From CAYUYH01 sp964449175 (GTDB lineage Bacteria; Planctomycetota; Phycisphaerae; SM23-33), in NCBI GenBank assembly GCA_964449175.1, contig CAYUYH010000140.1:1-7375 (forward strand): DNA of 7,375 nucleotides, written 5' to 3'. A program made the position numbers and the translations under genes. A model generated the notes under the pieces. The model saw nothing but the letters and a program-made list of their open reading frames with translations, was not told the origin of the DNA and made no database searches. Below are positions 6,152 through 7,375 of the stretch, piece after piece (positions within the stretch are counted from its first letter, which is position 1; the number at the start of each line of letters is the position of its first letter).

Positions 6152-7375
6152 GTGACGTCGAAGAAGTCCACACCCGCCAACCAGGGGAGCCGGCGAGCGG
6201 GCGCGTTCATCAATTCGCTCGGCATGGAGATGGCGCCGGTCGCCCCCGGTGAGTTCCTGATGGGCGCCGCCGAGCGGTCCTTCAGCCTTGGCCCGCGGAC
6301 CGACATGTCCAAGGACGCGCCCTACTGGGACGAGACGCCCGTCCACAAGGTCACGCTGACGTACGGCTTCGCCATGTCCCGGACCGAGGTGACGAGCGAG
6401 CAGTTCCGCCGGTTCCGGCCGGATTTCCAGGGTCGCGATGAGTTCGCGCCCTTCGCGGCCGGCGTGAGCTGGAACGAGGCGGTCGCGTTCTGCCAGTGGC
6501 TGAGCGACAAGGAAGGCCGCCCCTACCGCCTGCCGACCGAGGCCGAGTGGGAATACGCCTGCCGCGCGGGAACCGCCACGATGTTCTGGTCCGGCGACAA
6601 GCCCCCGACAGAAGACATCAACCCCTGGGGCCTGGCCAATATGCACTCCGGCGTCGCTGAGTGGTGCAGCGACTGGCACGGCGAGTATCCGCGCGAAGAC
6701 CAGACCGACCCGATCGGGCCGGCCGCTGGCTGGGCGCGGGTCGTCCGCGGCGGGCCGGTCGCCAGCGAGATCGTTCTGCCCACGCGGGCGGACCGCGAAG
6801 GCCTGGCCGCGCCGTTCTGCCGGTCGGCCAATCGCTGTAGCCTGCCGCCGGACTGCCCCCAGCCCGCCTCGCGGGAGCGCCCGCCGCATTGCGTCGGCTT
6901 CCGCGTGGTGCAGGCGCCGCTGCCGACGACGGCCCCGCCGCCCGTCCGCCCGCCGTTCGCTCTGGACTGCGTGAAGCAGCCCCCCCCGCCTGCCGTCGCG
7001 CCCGATCCCAGCGGCCCCTACTTCAAGGCGCGGCAACTGATGGCCGTGCCGCCCGACCTGCGCACGCCGGCGGACATCATCCCCCTCGGCCTGGACCGCG
7101 GCAATCAGGGCAAGCTGCACAGCGGCGGATACGCCGTCTGCCCCAACGGCGACCTGTTGGCCGTGTGCTTCTCCTCGACGACCGGCAAGGCCGAGGCCGC
7201 CGCCAACGCCACGTTCGTCGTCACCCGCCTCCGCCGCGGGGCGGAGCAGTGGGAGCTGCCCGAGCTGTTCTGCGACCTGTCGGGCCTGAACGACCAGGCC
7301 GCCCTGCTGTGGAACGACGGCGGGCGGATCTGGTTCTTCGGCGGCGGTCGCGAGTTCGACCACGTGCCGTTCCGC
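6152..7375 (+). CDS. SUMF1/formylglycine-generating-enzyme-fold domain fused to a sialidase-like domain, 3'-truncated
   Basis: The frame runs 408 codons from GTG to the window edge with no stop. Residues 19-253 are an FGE-sulfatase (SUMF1) domain: FINSLGMEM, PGEFLMG (32-38), ETPVHKVTLTYGFAMSRTEVT (61-81), VSWNEAVAFCQWLS, YRLPTEAEWEYACRAGT, NPWGLANMHSGVAEWCSDW (157-175), RVVRGG and VGFRVV. The two copper-binding cysteines of true formylglycine-generating enzymes are missing where RGGPVASEIV to CRSANR aligns, and the stretch after FWSGD is shorter than usual. Protein modification is therefore unlikely; a binding or other non-heme role is more plausible. A proline-rich linker (255-285) leads to a sialidase-like propeller opening (about 310-408: YAVCPNGDLLAVCFS, ALLWNDGGRIWFFGG). 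I recall this fusion in planctomycetes. No signal peptide is visible, which is odd for a glycan-linked protein. Confidence 0.88.
   Translation, partial: MTSKKSTPANQGSRRAGAFINSLGMEMAPVAPGEFLMGAAERSFSLGPRTDMSKDAPYWDETPVHKVTLTYGFAMSRTEVTSEQFRRFRPDFQGRDEFAPFAAGVSWNEAVAFCQWLSDKEGRPYRLPTEAEWEYACRAGTATMFWSGDKPPTEDINPWGLANMHSGVAEWCSDWHGEYPREDQTDPIGPAAGWARVVRGGPVASEIVLPTRADREGLAAPFCRSANRCSLPPDCPQPASRERPPHCVGFRVVQAPLPTTAPPPVRPPFALDCVKQPPPPAVAPDPSGPYFKARQLMAVPPDLRTPADIIPLGLDRGNQGKLHSGGYAVCPNGDLLAVCFSSTTGKAEAAANATFVVTRLRRGAEQWELPELFCDLSGLNDQAALLWNDGGRIWFFGGGREFDHVPFR

Noticed and set aside
6143..7363. Long open frame on the - strand opposite the SUMF1-fusion gene
   Set aside because: It is an antisense shadow. 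The + frame carries many conserved motifs, while the - frame is Arg/Gly/Ala-rich with no recognisable domain.
1..7375. tRNA, rRNA, CRISPR, insertion sequence or phage signatures
   Set aside because: No cloverleaf, repeat-spacer array, terminal inverted repeats or mobile-element proteins were found on reading both strands.

Overview
This is a very GC-rich window that is almost entirely coding, with short intergenic gaps and good Shine-Dalgarno (SD) sequences. The gene content points to a planctomycete, perhaps Phycisphaerae-like. Three genes drive that call: a PurF of planctomycete type, a small two-helix DUF6768-type membrane protein, and a formylglycine-generating-enzyme-fold (SUMF1) domain fused to a sialidase-like domain. 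The assignment rests on remembered family resemblance, not on a search. No RNA gene, transposon, CRISPR array or phage gene was seen.

Left block (1-3344, + strand). A 5'-truncated purF-like gene has an intact glutaminase oxyanion hole, PRPP loop and four Fe-S cysteines. After an 82-nt gap, which holds a candidate 11-residue leader minicistron, comes a second full-length PurF-fold gene. This paralogue keeps the phosphoribosyltransferase half and the cluster cysteines but has lost every glutaminase catalytic residue I can align. Its 3' end runs 83 nt into a flavin reductase-like FMN protein gene. The three genes look co-transcribed. The degenerate paralogue beside the flavin protein is the most interesting signal in the window.

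Middle block (3357-5325, + strand). Two exported-looking proteins of unknown function overlap by 8 nt (ATGACTGA). The first has a carboxypeptidase-regulatory-like beta-sandwich segment. The second has a clean signal peptide, a central coiled coil with an 11-residue repeat, and a C-terminal domain with a DxDGDGxPD calcium-binding-type loop.

Right block. A small DUF6504-like gene on the - strand (5322-5666) meets the previous gene tail to tail, with interlocked stop codons. Its promoter lies at 5685-5714, in the divergent gap before a DUF6768-like membrane protein gene (5776-6117). The last gene (6152 to the window edge, GTG start) encodes the SUMF1-fold domain plus the start of a sialidase-like propeller. 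It lacks the copper-site cysteines of true formylglycine-generating enzymes.

Only the left block suggests a shared pathway: PRPP and purine chemistry with a redox partner. The others look like accessory planctomycete genes with no evident link to each other.
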